A DNA stretch of 64,000 nucleotides from Pythium myriotylum. Taxonomy: Eukaryota > Oomycota > Peronosporomycetes > Pythiales > Pythiaceae. The notes below the pieces were generated by a model, which was not told the DNA's origin, searched no databases, and was given only the letters and a program-made list of their open reading frames with translations. The stretch covers positions 1,178,001-1,242,000 of the forward strand of contig JALJCQ010000016.1 in assembly GCA_023091665.1 (NCBI GenBank). Reading direction: 5' to 3'. This document shows, in pieces, positions 1-15,100 of this stretch; position 1 is the stretch's first letter; every line of letters starts with the position of its first letter. Made by a program: the position numbers and the translations under genes.

Positions 1-307
1 ATCGGAGGACTGCTCTATTGCAAAGAATAGTGGTTTTTACTGACAATAGAATCATTCATTAAATTCACATGATGTGCTGAGATCAAGATGCATGACATCG
101 GCACCCCATCAATGACTGCATGACGGCATCATCCACTTGTGCCGCGTGTGTATGGTGTATGTTATATCGTCCGCTCTTCCTACCCCCAATAAGGCATCGA
201 GCGTACCCCTAGACACCCTTAGAGACAGCGATGATGTACATACTGTACCAGCAGATCAGATTCGTTCAAACGCCCGCGGCGTCTCTATTATTGCGTACCG
301 ACTGCAA

Positions 308-2631
308 CTAGTTCGATTCGATGGCTGAAGGGTCACGTCGGTAGATCATCATCTCGCCGGACGCTTCCGGCTCATCAGCATCGCCACTCACTTGGCTGTG
401 GTAAAAGGATGCGACCTGAGGGACAGTCCATCAACACATCGGATACACAGAACCGTCAGTCCAATTCTTCTCCTTTAAACGATAAGACCAACTTCTCACC
501 TGAACGTACTCGGCTCCAGCCAACAGCCTCTGCACCTTGGGAAGCGTGCTCGAGAACAACACAACTAGATCTGGCAACTTCTCGCGTCCAGTCGTCTCGG
601 CCTCGATGTGTGGGAACGCGTACTTGCTGGGCAAGAACACTGCTGGCTCTCGCTCGAGTTGCTGTGATTCACTGCCTTCCGGTCGAAGACGGTTACTGTG
701 AGAAAACGAAGACGTTAGCGTTTTAATCGCAGAGTCGCGAACAAGCTCATGTTGCGCACGCTGGAGAACAATCGGGAAACCACATCGACACGTTTTCGTG
801 GATGAAACTGTAGTATGGAGTCGCATGACACGGCGTCCAGAAGTGAATAGAAGTGTTTGGTACGTCTGCGCACACGACCACATAGGAGGTTCAGACATGA
901 AGTTCAGTGAGCTACACCAATACTACCTTGGATGCTGTCCGCAAGATAATCCATGACTTCAATCGGGGCTCGCTGCGAAGTTTGACAGTTCGTCAAAAAA
1001 ATCTCGTCTGCGGTGATGCAGCTCGTGAACACGTACCTGGTGCCAACGTGAGAGGTACAACGCAGCGAAAATGTTGGGCAAGACGATCACGAACGTTGCT
1101 GCGCGAAGCACTGAGCGCTGGGAACTTTGAGGAACCTGCGCATACAGGCCTCTCTCGAGATTGCGTAGACAGTATCCTGCATACACGAGTGCAGGAGGAA
1201 GCAAGGGCAAGATAAAGCGAAACTCTGTGCCGCAAATCAACACGGTTAGTGGTAGATGGAAGACAGTCGTGTGACGAAAGATACCTTTATGCGCTGACAT
1301 GCTGAATGTGAGCATGGAGCTGATGATGAGACCACCCAGTTCCTTCTTGGCCGGCTTTTGGAAGAATTCGTTAGGTTGTGACATTAGAAAATAAACCCGG
1401 CGAGCCTACCGGTGCGCTCAAGAGTCCGGCAAGAAATATAGGCATGACAGTGCCAACGTTTGCTGGAAAAGCTTGGGCAAAGTACCAACTGAATGGGTGC
1501 ACACCGTACAGTTTGTCTTTTCCCTAACAGAAAGAGCATATCTGAGTTGGCTGGGGCTCCATGTGAAACAGTCAACACATTACCTCCAAGACGTTAAACT
1601 TGAAGAAGTTGAGGGGAACGAACGTCCATACGCCGTATCCAGCACGATCGATGAGAAGCATCACAGTCAAAGTTACTAGCGCCATCGGAAGAACGAACAG
1701 CACGAGAAGGCGAATGCGATCGCGCGACTGATATAAATGAACCCCGCCGAGGAAGAACCAGAGAACCGCATTTGTTGGACGGAAGAGAACGCCAAGCGCC
1801 GCCCACGAAAGTGCTTTTACACGTCGCGAATCCATAGTGTACGTCACTTCATCATCTTTCTTGTTGGCATTCTACGAGCATGATGCGGTTGGGATCATTA
1901 GCCCTCCATAAAGTACCGGTGTAGGTCTCAGATTACGCACCAGAAACACCCATGGCCAATGCGCAAGCGCAGCCGTCGTACACATCGTTTCGATCGAGTT
2001 GGAGTACGGGCGAACCATCACGTAGAACGTGAACCAGGAGAGCAAACTGCAGAAGAGTGCCCAACGCGCAGCTGTGCGGTCGAAGTAGGCGAGTCCCAAC
2101 TTATGCACAAAGTAGTCGTTCGCTGCGGCGATGCATCCCTGATAATCGAAAGTTAGACGTAAACACAACGCACACGATCTCTTTGCAAAATGCACAGTAC
2201 CTGCAAGAGTCGCGGTCCATACGCAACTGCCCACCTTGAGTCTAGGCCCTGCATGACCACGTTAGGCTCGTCTCATAGTCCCTGACGAGCAGAAGGTCCT
2301 TGCACCCACCAGCAGCGCCAGCGCCTTGTAGAGGAGCGCAAACAGCGCCGGATGCGCATACCCACGAAGGCGAGCGTCTTCCTGCCACTCCCAGGTCCTG
2401 CATCCGAATATATCTCCACGATCAGCTCAATCTTGACGAGCAGCTCTCGACCGGAGGGGAGACTCACAAGTAGCCGTAGCCAAACACCATGCGATGCGCC
2501 ACCTCGGCGCTCTGCCAGTACTCATCCGGGTTGAACGCCGTGCGCACGAAGAGCGCGTTCCAGAGGCGGAAGCCCAGCACCGCGAGCCAGAACCAGCGCG
2601 TCGTGAGCGCCGAGTCGAGCCACCCGAGCAT
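308..2631 (-). CDS. PIGB: GPI mannosyltransferase III (PIG-B/GPI10), GT22 family
   Basis: Adds the third mannose to the GPI-anchor precursor in the ER membrane. I rebuilt 12 exons with GT/AG borders and consistent phase: 2631-2468, 2397-2310, 2248-2201, 2138-1941, 1871-1584, 1523-1410, 1354-1285, 1224-1037, 972-927, 865-760, 695-500 and 415-308. They give about 537 aa, close to the family length (human about 554). Near the N-terminus is the GT22 signature FNPDEYWQSAEVAH, followed by TWEWQ. Later come IDRAGYGVWTFVPLNFFKFN, HPFSWYFAQAFP, SAHKEFRFILPLLPP and PCHATPYYSF, all PIG-B-like, between hydrophobic membrane segments. The start at 2631 (MLGWLDS) sits just before the first hydrophobic stretch; in-frame upstream ATGs up to 2883 would add a low-complexity leader. 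It is divergent from the VPS13-like gene, with about 540 bp between starts. Family assignment is firm; the exon borders are my inference. Confidence 0.9.
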
Positions 2632-3170
2632 GTTCGTGATTCTGGTGTCTTCGGGCCGATATCCGGATAGCGCACCCGGATACATGCGTGTATAGTGTAT
2701 ACTCGCAGGGCTGGAAAGCGAACCCATGATGAAGCCATCACGGCGTCGTGGTGGCAGAGGATGGACCGATTGGCGAGAGCCATGGCAGCGACCCGCGGGA
2801 AGATGCGGCGGCGGAGCATAGAGCGTCGCTGGCCGTGTGCGCACGTGCTGGAAGGCTGGCTTCAAGCTTGGCGACCTCGTCAACAGGCCAGCAAGTCTTC
2901 AGCGACAAGCGGAAAGACAGGTCGGGTTTTACCGATTGCGACCGGTATTCAGACGGTAATCAGAGCACGTTCCCCCTTCAAACGGAAACATCAGCACGGG
3001 AGGGGGAAGCCTCCACCAAGAGCGCCCGGCATTCTCTCGGCGTCCGTAGCTGCGAGCGTCGTGGTCTTCCGGCGCGCGGACACTGTGGGCTGTCCAGAGA
3101 AGCTCTTGTGGCTTCGGACCGTGTCGTTGTCGCCTCCCGATCCGTCTCCTAGCCAGAGCAGTCGCCCAAT

Positions 3171-6100
3171 ATGTTGCAGCGTGTCCTCGCTCTGTTGCTG
3201 CAGCGCCTGCTCGGCAAGTTCGTGTCGTTCGACTCGAGCATGCTGCGGCTTTCGTTGTGGCAAGGCGATCTAGAGTTCAAGGATCTCGAGCTGCGTCTCT
3301 CCTACGGCGAAGGCTCGATCGGTGAGCTGAGCGTCAAGATCCCGTGGCGCGCATTGTGGACACAGCCTGTCGTGATTCGAGCGAGCCACATCCGAATCCT
3401 GCTGCACCAGTCTCCAAAGGAGAGCTCCTCGAATGGGCTGACTTCGTCAGTCAGTGGCAGCGAAGACGACGCCTCGGATGCCGAGCTGGAAGGTAGATGG
3501 TGTCTTGATGGGGGACTAGAGTTGCCATGGATGTGCACTGACCGCGCTGCGATTGCAGGGTCCACGGATCGAACATATCTGTCGCGACTGGTATCGCATA
3601 TTATTGCGAATGTGCAGATTGAGCTCACGGATGTGCAAGTGCGGTATGACTGTGCGACCGACTCGATTGCAAAGGTACTTTGTGTAGAGCAGTCCACTGA
3701 GAGCCTCGTTCCGATTGCACTGACGCGAATGATGGCCACAGCGACCAGGAAGCGCATCGCTTGAAGTAAAATCGGTCCGTCTGATCAACGCGAATGCAGA
3801 GTGGGAGTTAACATACACGCCACAGTCAAATTCGATTATGGAGTCCCGAAAAGTGAGTCGACACGCTTCTTGGTCCTGATAAGGCGGGTGGCACTGACAA
3901 CGTATTGGAACCCAGTTGCTGACGACGGAAGGAATCTCCGCGTACGTGGAATATGATGAGGAAGATGCCTCGGCACCTGGAGTTGTGACGCCCAGGCGGT
4001 GTCGTCGATACGTTCTCCATGACTGGCACACAACTGCGAAGGTACGAACATTACAGTTCTCGTTGCAAGGGGGCAAGATTCACTTTCTGCTGTGTGAAGG
4101 CGACATTAAGTTACCCAAGCGCAAGTGCATCCTTCCCAGACGTCGAGCTCGATATCTCTGTTGGCTGTCGAAAGCCTGCCGATAACTCAACGGATTGCAG
4201 TTACTGCGGAGCAGAGCGTAGTTCGGATTTGGTTTCGACTGCTCTACGCAATGCACACAAACAACCGACGATTCATTTTGGCGCTGAACACATTGATGTG
4301 TTTTACTCTATCCTTATGGAAGTCAGAGCACCTTACGAAGAGTTTGAGCGCTTCGCGGAGCTTACTCAGAAGCAGTCTTCTCGCCCAGAAGGTTTCCTGA
4401 TGGTTCTTTCGTATGCAAGACAATGGCTTTTGTCAGATTGTCTCGATGGGATCGCTACTGAAAGCACCACGATTGTGGGAGACGATAGCGATGACGATGA
4501 TGATGAATTTGAAGACGCCATCACACCACCAAGCCTGACCATCAGAACAATCTTATCTGAAGGCATTGTGGCGGTGGCTATCTCAAGAAATTTTGAATCG
4601 ACTGACTCGCGAATATGGATGTGGTCTCTCGGATTCTTGAGTGCATCGATGAAGCAATCATGTGTTGAAGACGAGATCCAACTTCGACTGGGAGCATGCT
4701 CATTCTTGGAGGTTGCTGATATCGGAGCGAAGAGTTATTGCATCGTGGGGCATGGTGGAGATGCTGACGATGCGCGATCGACGGTTGTGCATTTTTCCTG
4801 CATAATTCCTGCGTATCAGAGTCGGCTTGTGGGGCATCAACCGGCTATGGTTGTGCGAGTTTCCCAGGATTTTACTATCAAAGTGAAAGATGAGACACTT
4901 ACACGGCTGATGACATTATTCTCCCCTGTTTACCACTGGTGGAATCAATGGAATCGAAGACACCCAGCCAAACAACTCTTGGTCAATGACATGCGCATCG
5001 CTCCAATTTCCAGGATGACGGTTGAGATTCGACGTGTCTCGATTGTATTTGAAGTTCACAATCAGCTGTCTCTTGGAGTATCGACAGGAGGCATCCAGGC
5101 GATCACAACCGAGATGGATGAAGAGACTGTTGCAACTCAGTTCCATGTTCGCGAACTAACTGTGTTCTCCAGTAGTTCCGTTGGAATGATGACCAATACC
5201 CCGCTTTCGAGTTCCACCGTTCACAGCATCGTATCGTTCGAGACAATAACGACAACGAAATCAAGCCATTCTCGAATCGGTTGGAACAACGAGCTCTATA
5301 TCTGTCAACATCAGAGTAGAAGCTCTCGTGACCGTGAGACAGCGATGTACAGGTACAGTGTTCAGCTTCCACAGATCGATGTTGATCTGAAATTAGCTGA
5401 GATCGAAGGAATCGCTTGGGCGTTGGGAAAATGGTCATTTTTTATGCCAGCGTCGTCATCGACCGGCTCTCCTGTCGTGAATCAGAATGCAGGAGGGGCC
5501 CAGCAGATGTGCCGAACAAAGTGGACTGTATCTGCGCCGGGTATTTCATGTTCCATAAGCTCGAATTCTGAAGAAGACGGCACACATAAGTTCACAATTG
5601 AAGCCGAGAAACTCTCCATTTCGAGTACTGCCTGCACCACTGCTCAACAATTGCGTGTGGAAGTACAATCGTTCTGCCTTCGTGATGATGTCCGGGTGGT
5701 CCTTCAAGGAACTGGGGGTCCGAGGCAGTCGGCACCAGCTCTATCTATCGACTTGGTAGATCGACTCGGTGGAGGGCAGGATGCAAGTGATGATAACGTC
5801 GACTTCAGGTTGGCATTTTATCAGATCGAGTCTTTTCTGTATTTGGAAAGCATCGCGATTCTGTTTAGATGGGCTGCAGCGTGGACGAATGCGTTAGACT
5901 TGGGGTTTGTATTGGCGACGAGTCTCGGCTACGATATCGACCAGTTCAAGGATAACTTAGTCTACGTGAAGTCTCACTACTTCGCGCGCAATGAATCGAA
6001 GAAATCCTCGCGACCTTCCAACATTCAGGTAAGCGTCGGTCGGTCCATCCGTGTTGTGCTGCTCCATCGAGAAACCAACACAAAATTTCCATCATCATCT

Positions 6101-9100
6101 ACGGGGCCAGTTGAATTCGTCGCGCTGGAATCAAACGGATTAGCGGTGACTTTTTCGACACAAGATGAAGTGAAGCTAAAAGGAACTGTCAAAAATCTGC
6201 AGGTGACTGATCTTACGTTCCCTCGCGAGATGCCAAACGGATTTGGGAATATGCCGAATCGGTACTTCATCTCGTCAAATCAGATAGCTGGAATGGACGG
6301 GGCTATCGACACGAGCGTGCGAAATTCAGTTGACTTTACCATCACTGAAAACGGAGGGTCTCCACTTATCAGGATCCGTCTTGATTCTGTCAACGCGGTA
6401 TATTTGCATCGAGTCTACAAACAGATGCATCACTACGTCACCGACCACCTTATGACTTCCAGCCTAAGCCTGAATAGCCCGTCCTCTGAGCAAACGACAA
6501 GAATGATGGCCAAATTTGATGTCGAGCAAAGTGAGTTGCCAGTATCAGTTGAAGAAATCGTGCGCTTGTATCGAGAGACAGCCGAGAGCTCAGACCTTTC
6601 CTCCCACGTCGACTTCTCACGAGCAGAATATGAAATCGTTGCAAATGATCTTGTGTTCAGCCTCCCGAGAAATTCCTTCTCCGCAGAGATGATCGTGTTG
6701 CGCTCAACAAACGCGCGCCTTTGGACTTCAAGTGTTGACCCAGAAGCATCTAACTTTTTGCAAACTGGGCAGCTCGATCTTGAATCTCGAAGCTCAACAT
6801 GGAATGTGTCTGAGTTTAATCAATCGAGAGTGTACCAATCTCGGCGAGTCGAGTTGCGAAACTTGCGACGACTTGTCAAGAATCAGCGATCTCGTATGCT
6901 TAGCAATCGGAGCCAGCTTTTTGTAGACCTGAAAAGTGCAACACAACAAGCGCAAAACTATCTTCATGAAGGATTTGAAGCTCTGCCGGCTGCAGAAGAT
7001 GCTGTGAAGATTATCCATTCAAAGATCATGATGCTTGATCAACAGCTTGATCAGTTGAACAAGTACTTGCGGGAAGTCGACGATGCAATCGAGATTGTAC
7101 GATCAGAAAGTGAGGCTGGAGTTGCAAATGGACGAGATAGCCTATTCATCGGGCCAGTTTCGCCAGTCTCCCGGGAGTCACGTGGCTCTGTGGAGGCGGA
7201 TACGATGATAGCACGAATCAAGCAGGATGTGACAGCCATGTCACAACATCTGATTGCTCCAATCTTCGGGGCAGAGGATGCTGAGTTTCATGATGCTCGA
7301 CCAGCTGGCGAAAGATTGTCTTTCGCAGACCAGGATATGTCCTCTTCTACCACATCCATCTTCGAATTTGAGATTGTGGATATGAGTGGGTCGACGACAA
7401 CTTCCACATCACCACTCTTCCATCACGCTCTGCTCACTGGGCGGATGGAGTCGCTTCCAGAAAGTATGCCGTCGGGTGCTGTGAGCTCCTACTTCAACCT
7501 CAGCTTGTCATTGAATGAGTTGAGTGTTGGTGCACGGGAAGATCAGTACAAAACACTTCTCGGAGTCATCTTCGAAAATTTCAAGGAAGTATCATCCGTG
7601 GTTGATGAGGACACGTACCCCTTCTGCAAGGATTGCGGTGGACATCATTACGAAGATGTTGAGTGCGCTTCAGTGTGGTTGAAAATTCCTGTCCGAGTGA
7701 CCGACGCTGCTTTGCGAGTCTCAAACAACACAAATGCGATAGCGGATATTCTGATGGAGCAACTGGAGCTCACCTTCACACAGCGAACGGATGACTCGCT
7801 TGAGATCAATGCGTCTGCCTCATCCCTCGGAGCCGTTGACATTCGGCCGAGCCGAAGTGAATCAGCGACTGATATCCTGCGACCAGTTGGTGGGGATGGT
7901 TTACAAGTTGTGTACAACCAATGGGGAAACTGGACGGAGAGTCGATATTCAATTCTGCTCAACAACACAAGCTGTCTTCTCGTCTATCCCGTCATCAGCG
8001 ACGTCGTTGATTTCTTTGTGACACCAATCAACCTTGAAGGGGCTTTTTTTGACTTTGGGATCGGGTTCATGTGCGAAGCCCCGCCAGAATGGACGAAAAT
8101 GGAGGTTGCCTTCGATTCTAAAGGTTGTTCATTTGCAATGCTGGAAGATTTTTCCAAAATCGACTCTCATGCTCTAGTGATACTCTCGAGCATGGAGTTG
8201 GGGTATACGACGACCCAGAGTCCAAATGGCGGTGTGGACTTGAAGAAATGCCATATCTCGCTCGATCAGCGAGGCATTTTTTTCTCTCAGCTACCAGATC
8301 TTCAGGTGAGCGCTTTAGTGGGTCTTGTGTTTAGCCGTCGCTGATTCTATTCTTTCTTCTACAGATCGACGTGTCGTTCCCGTTAGCAAATCCGTTTGTC
8401 CTGGTCTTCGACCATTTGATTGAAGGGACTGCCCGGTTATCGAGGAGAAACTCATTCGTCCTCGCTCCTGTAGAGGCCCGATTCTCAGTTCAAGACGGCT
8501 TGCTCTTTCTGAACATTATTAACAACTACATCTACGCCTTATCCTCAACAGGTGTTTCATCGAGCAAAGCAGATCGAGATCGGCTAAGGTATGGAAACAG
8601 TTCTAGCTCAGCTCGAGATCGTGCTGGAATGTGGACAAATGAAAATGGTCGACAAACCACACTCCACAAGACCAGTCTTCCAATTGCTGCAACTCAAGCT
8701 TATGCTGTTGACAAGCTCCTTGGTGATGTTGGCGAGTTGCGATTCGTCTTGGTGAACAATAGCCTAGGGATTCCAGTTGCTGACTTTCAACTGAGCGAAA
8801 TTGTCTGTGAGTACATTCAAGACGAAGAGTACTCTGTTGTTGTGGGGGCGATTCTGGCACTCAATTACTTCAACAATAGCATCTACCGGTGGGAACCACT
8901 GGTAGAGCCTTTCGTCGCACAAGTGCGAGTGCAGCGAAATCTAGAGGAAAACAGTCGCCTCGAGGTGTTTGCCAACCTTCCAAACACAGTGAACCTCAAT
9001 CTGACTCCTGCAATGGCTCCTCTCCTCTCAACGGACACTTTGAAGCAAGCCGACTTCGTCACGTCTGGGTCGAAATCCACGGCCCCGTTTTGGATTGTTA

Positions 9101-12100
9101 ATAAGACTGGTACAGAGCTGAAGTTCAGCTTTCGTCGTGGGCGCGGGAATGTGATTCAGCAAACTGTTCCGGATGAAGTGAAAGTTGCTGTTGATTGCCG
9201 CGAGCAAGGGGATATGCGGAGCTTTGATAGTGCATCAGCTGATCGCTTTCTTCAGCCGTCTGACCGGAACGGTCTCACTGTCAACCACACACTCTCGGTG
9301 TGGCTGAATGACAACAAGTGGGTAAGTGCAAATCCTGTAGTCGTTGATGTGGTTGGTCATATATCAGTGCCACTCCGTGAAGTCTTAACTGGAGCTTCAT
9401 ATGGTCTGGACGATCCCGGCGCTACCGAGGAAGAACAGTCCCCTCCGATCCTCGTCGCAGAGATCAGCATTCAACCAGATGGAAGCAAGATGATCAGCCT
9501 TCATTCTCAAGTTGTGCTACAAAACAGAACGTCGATTCCACTAATGATATGGGCGTTCTCGCCTCGTGAAGGGGGTACGGTGCGCGAATGGATCATTGAT
9601 CGTGAGCAGACATGCCACGTCCCGATTGAGCTGATCCATCCACAAAGCAAGATCAGTATGCGTCCATCACCTAATGTTCAGTACGCTCCTTTGGCAACAA
9701 GTCTAGAGGAGCTAGGCGATGAAGTACAGGCGTCCAAAGCGAAGAACACCAAGCGATTCGTCCGGTCAGGACAGTGTGTTTGCAACTTTGAGGCTTTTGT
9801 TTCACTTGATGAGCTAAAGAGAGGGGAAGAGCGAATGATCAAGCTTCCATCACACAACTCGTTTCCACTGACGGGATATGTTGTTCAGGACCTGCCCACA
9901 TGGAAGTGCACGTATGATGTTGAGGCGTACTTTTTAATGCGTGCTACCTTTGCTGGGACTGAGGATATGAAAGGACATGCTGTCGGTGAAGACGAGAGGC
10001 CATCCACGATAGATGAAGAAGAAGGAGAAGAAGCAAACGCAAAAGTGGAACAAGACTTCATGAATGTGTTCTCGGAAGGTCGGGGTCAACGACGTCGAAT
10101 CGCGCATCCGCTGAGCGAAATTAATCACGAACTGGAGGAAGCTCGCTCTGCGAATCAGCGACGTGGACTGTACGAGGCGACCAACTCCAGCTTATACCAC
10201 TTGTCGATTTCGCCCTTCGTTACATTGCACAACCGACTTGCGGCCCCTGTTGCTTATCGACTGCTAAACCAGTCTCTACAGCTGATTGGAGAAGGTGTGC
10301 TAGCGATCGGTTCAGTGCTACCTCTTTTCCAAATGGATCCATCTGCTCCGCTGTTCGTGTCTTTCCGACTTGAAAATTACAATTGGAGTGTCCCAAAATT
10401 GATTTTAAATCCCAAGCTCCCGGCGTATTCGCTTCCATACAAGGAGCACGTCGAAGCAGTGGATTTGTTTGGACGTGTGTTTAATCGCGGAGTCCCTGGC
10501 CAGCAAGATGATGTTCCAAATCTCCAGCTTCAGGTCAAACTTCTCGGACGAGATGTGATTGTGTTCTGCTCCGTGTGGATTGTGAACCATTCTGGCCTCG
10601 ACCTAGAATATTGCAATTCAACGAGTACGTCTTCGCGCCGGCTGGAGACAGTGCTGCGATATGTTCACAAGAAGAGGTCTCTCGAGGCAGACCAGAGCAC
10701 CATATTCACCACACGAACGATGTCATTCAGCGATGACTTGGCTCGTGATTTGACGCTGACAAGGTTGCAAAAGATGAAGGCTGCGTCAAATCCAGTCGCT
10801 CTTGTTGTTGTTGTGCAAGAGGCTAAAGAACTCTACAACTCGCAATATTTTGGTGCACAAAGCCCATACGTTCGCGCATCGCTGTATGTTGTCAAGAATG
10901 CTCAAGACAGGTTTCTCAACAAACCGGAAATGACAGTTTTTTGTTCCGGGACAACAAAACCATCACCCTCTGGAGGAATCAATCCAACGTGGGATACGAA
11001 ACTACAAAACACGTTACTTCTTCGGCTACCCGAAGACCCTGCATGCTTGGATAAAGCTCGTATTATTTTGGAGGTTCGAAATGTTCGTTACGGCATGGAC
11101 ACGTGTCTCGGAGTCACCGCGATCAAGCTTGAGACGATCTTGAACAATCGAGACCATGCGGCTGGTTTCAATTGGTACAAATTGCTAAAGCGAAAGACAA
11201 CAAAAGAGAAGAAACAATCTAGTTCGTCCAAGACAACCACAAACGTTCACCGAGGTGACATTCGCTTGTCTTTTGCTGTCGGCACAAAGCAACAACTCAA
11301 GTCAGAGTTCGACACACTAGCTGAAACACCAGAGAGTCAGCGATCAGGGTCCTCCAATTCTGATGGACGGGGTTCTTTCCTCGAGGACGAGCTTGGCGTC
11401 AGTGACGATGACGACTCCTTGAACTTGTCTGACGGAGGGGGTGGATTCTTGCCATCGTCTGGTGCAATTCGGTCAATGCAACGCTTACAAACCCCCTCAA
11501 ATATGTCGTACATGTCATCATCATTGATGGGGGCGTCTGTTGTCGACTCAAGTTTCATGCCACCGTCAAGGCGGGGTCGCCAGCCGTTCGCATTGTCCGA
11601 AGTCGAATCTACTCGATCTCAGCTCGACGTTCTTGCGCTAGATCCGACGTCAACGAGATCAAACGTTAGTCGCATGCTCAGTGCCTCGCCTTCCAAGTCT
11701 TCTACGGGACCAAGGTTGCACCCTATCCACGTATACCTCCCACAAAATCGGTTTGCGTTCGTCGTGGTGCATGTTACATCTTTGGTATCCATGACGGAGG
11801 TTTTCGACCTCGTCTGCTCTGCGTGCGGCTTCCATGAATTGCTTGATCCGGAAGATTTTGACTTCTACGAATTGCTACTACCACGCTTCGTGTCTTTACG
11901 TAGTGCTGGTCGACCAGAAGGTGAAAGGTGGTACGGACCACGAATCCCGATGGAGGCAAAAATTGAGAGGAAAGGACGCAAGCACGGCCTCCACTTGTGT
12001 CATAAACTCGCGATGTCCACAATTCGACTCTATGATGAGTCAAGCACAGCAAGCTCCCATCACATGACTCCTCGGTCGCTTTTGACTACGTCGCAGAAGG

Positions 12101-15100
12101 TCAACCCGGCTCAAAAGCGACCTGTAGCATGGGGTGATGTCCTCTTGTATGGTTCTGGGGGACGAAACTGGGATGTTCTTCGCGTTCGTACACACTCCTC
12201 TCCGTGGTCAGAAGTTATCCGCTTGAACCGAAATGCAATGGGTAATGCTGGAGTCGCTCAACTCATTACACTAAAAAGCGAGGCGCTCGATCAGCCTGAA
12301 ACAAGTGATATGCGGAAAGGAAGCCAAGAAATAGCGCTATGGAGCACGTTCGGTAGCGGGCGGTTCTCAGAGACGATCGTGGCGACTATTGTGCCACGAT
12401 ACATTCTTATCAATCGCACAAGCGAGACTATAAAGTACCGCCAAGTCAACGTACCCCACACTTTCCAGCTAAAACCAGACGAGTTGGTGCCTTTCCATTG
12501 GCCCAGCTCATCCAAAGACAAGCTCCTCGAGGTGACGATGCTGCATGGCTTTATGTGGAGTGGCAGCTTCAGGATTTATTCGTTGGGAACCACCTACTTG
12601 AAACTGCGAGACAGCGACAATCCCTCGAAGATATACATACTTCAGTGTCAAATCGAGATGATCGGGGGTTCGATAGCGTTGGTCTTCCGAGAGGAATCAC
12701 GGCGTTTTCCTCCGTATCGTATTGATAACATGACGTCTTTCCGCATCCAGTACAAGCAATCATACTGGGGAAGCGAGAATGACTTTGATGAACTCCCACC
12801 GCGGTCATCCTGCCCTTACTCCTGGGATCAACTCACTGGAAACGAGAAAGCATCCTCCAGCTCCGTTAGTGAGCCTACCTTTGCAAGTCACTCCAGCTCT
12901 AGTCTTCGCGCTCTTCAGGTGCGGTTCATGCGTGTCACGTCATCAACTGGTGAGGATACGACTGGGAAGGCAGCAGTCGAATCCCGTGAGTATAATCTCG
13001 ACGAGATGACTACTCACAGGCGCATTCAATTGCAACGGTCGCTCCCATCGGAGTTATTTGTTCAACCAGATCACAAAGGGTATTTGCTGAAGAAAGACAA
13101 CATGCTGAAGTGGAACAAGAAATACTTTCGGCTTTACGAGCATATGCTGTACTACTTCGCCAGCGAAAATGACCAGGAACTTCTTGGAGTGATCGATCTG
13201 CGGGCGGGAAGTGATGCCTCAGGTGTGGGAGGAGTAGCAATCTTCGAAAAAGTTGCTGAAGCTGGAGCGGCAAAAAGTGGTGGATTCATGAACGGTTTTG
13301 TATCATCAATATCCGGTACCATCTTCGGTACTTCATCTCGTCAGACAGAGCAAGTCAGCGATGGCGTGGGAAGCGATGACGAAGATGACGAGCGAGCGAG
13401 TGCACTTGTCCAGCTGGCTGTTCTGATGACCGCTTCAAGCGCTCTATGCGAGAGCTCGGACCGTTTTGGTGAGAAATTGGCCGACACCGGTGATCCGAAA
13501 AATGTTGAGTTGGCGCGTAAGGGGTTCTTTGTCAATGGGCACGACGTCGTAGATTTCTTGGTCTTAGAAAGACATGTTTCAAGCGAAACTGAGGCTCTTG
13601 CAACTGCAAATGAGCTCGTGCAACTGAAGGCACTCCAACCAGTAGTTATCGGAGCAGACCAGAAAGCCGCGAACGCGAGATTCCAGTACTCAAAAATTGC
13701 GTGGTATAGCGTCAACTCGGTCATGCTCGGCGAAGACTCAGATTCGATGGACTCAAGCGATGACAGCAATACCCCACAGAGCACTCTTGCCACCCCATCT
13801 ACATCACGAGCAAAAGGGCAAACAGCTAATCGACCAAAGGCCGGCCCACGATCTAATCAGTTCTCAATCATTACGACAACGAAGTTCTATGACCTCAAAG
13901 CGAAGACTGCAAAGGAATCATCCGTGTGGATAAAGAAACTGAGAAGAGCTGCACGAGGTGGGACGAGACCGGTACTAGAAGGTGACAAGTTAGCTCGTTC
14001 CCAACGTGAGACAAGTGGAGTAGTCATTCAAAACGCCAAGACATATGTGCACGTACGAGTTCGCGCAGATGGGCCAACCAAGGTGCTTGAGCTGTACGAA
14101 GGTGGTGAAGAAGACGCTGATGAGCGTGAAGCTAAGCATGAACTATCAAGTATGACATCTCAGTCATCGGGATCACCGACAGCAAGCGAGACATCTACAA
14201 ATGCATTTGAATCGATCGCCAACGGGATTACAGTCCATCTTCGGATCGACAGCTTTGGTATCTCCTGCGTCAACGAAATTCCAATCGAGCTCGTGTATAT
14301 CTACCTGGGTGGCATCAACGTTCACTACTCACGATCCAACTCGAAAATGAGGCTGAAGTTCACATTGGATGACATTCAGGTGGATAACCAAACAGCAGAG
14401 GCTACGTTCGTGAAACTGCTGTGCCCGCGTATGGAAGGAGAGGTTGACGGTTCTGATCAAGCCACGAGAGCGTCAAGCGACGAGGGTGCCTTCGGATTGG
14501 GCGGAGAATCCAGTGATATACTGGCTGACGAGAGTTCGTTGAGAAGCACAGGTCTGATTGCAAACGCGAATCTATTCAGCTGTGCGGATTGCAAGTACCG
14601 CCAAGCGAACATAGCTTCAGTACATTTTTGCTGTACCTGGTCGAACGAGCAAGGGACGACTGACTACTTCGAGCATTTCTCATTTTGGACGTATCCAATC
14701 ATCATGCAGTTGGATGAAGAGCTCGTTGTGTCTGCTCGAGCGTTCCTCGATGCAATGACGAGGTCGTGGGGGAAACAGCGCACTCTTAACCGCACAGGAG
14801 AGATTCGTCTGAAGAGTATCCCTATCGAAATGATGACAGAAGCTATCGCCGAGTTCCGGGAGAACACAGAAGCTGAGGACCTAGATCCTTTATCGAGTCT
14901 AGTGGCAACCACTGCAAGTTCGTCGATCGAGGTGCGGAAGGTGTACTTCGCACTGTTGCACATCCATCCAATTGAGATGGACATTACCTACCGCAGCGAT
15001 GTCTTCCAAGGTACAACGACTATTCGACTGAGAGAAGCTGCGGCAACGTTTAAGGCAAACGTGAACAGGATAGGCGATGATGCCCGACGGACGGCCTCCA

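Noticed and set aside
409..898. Short + strand frames at the left edge
   Set aside because: They lie opposite exons of PIGB, whose exon joins and motifs are strong.
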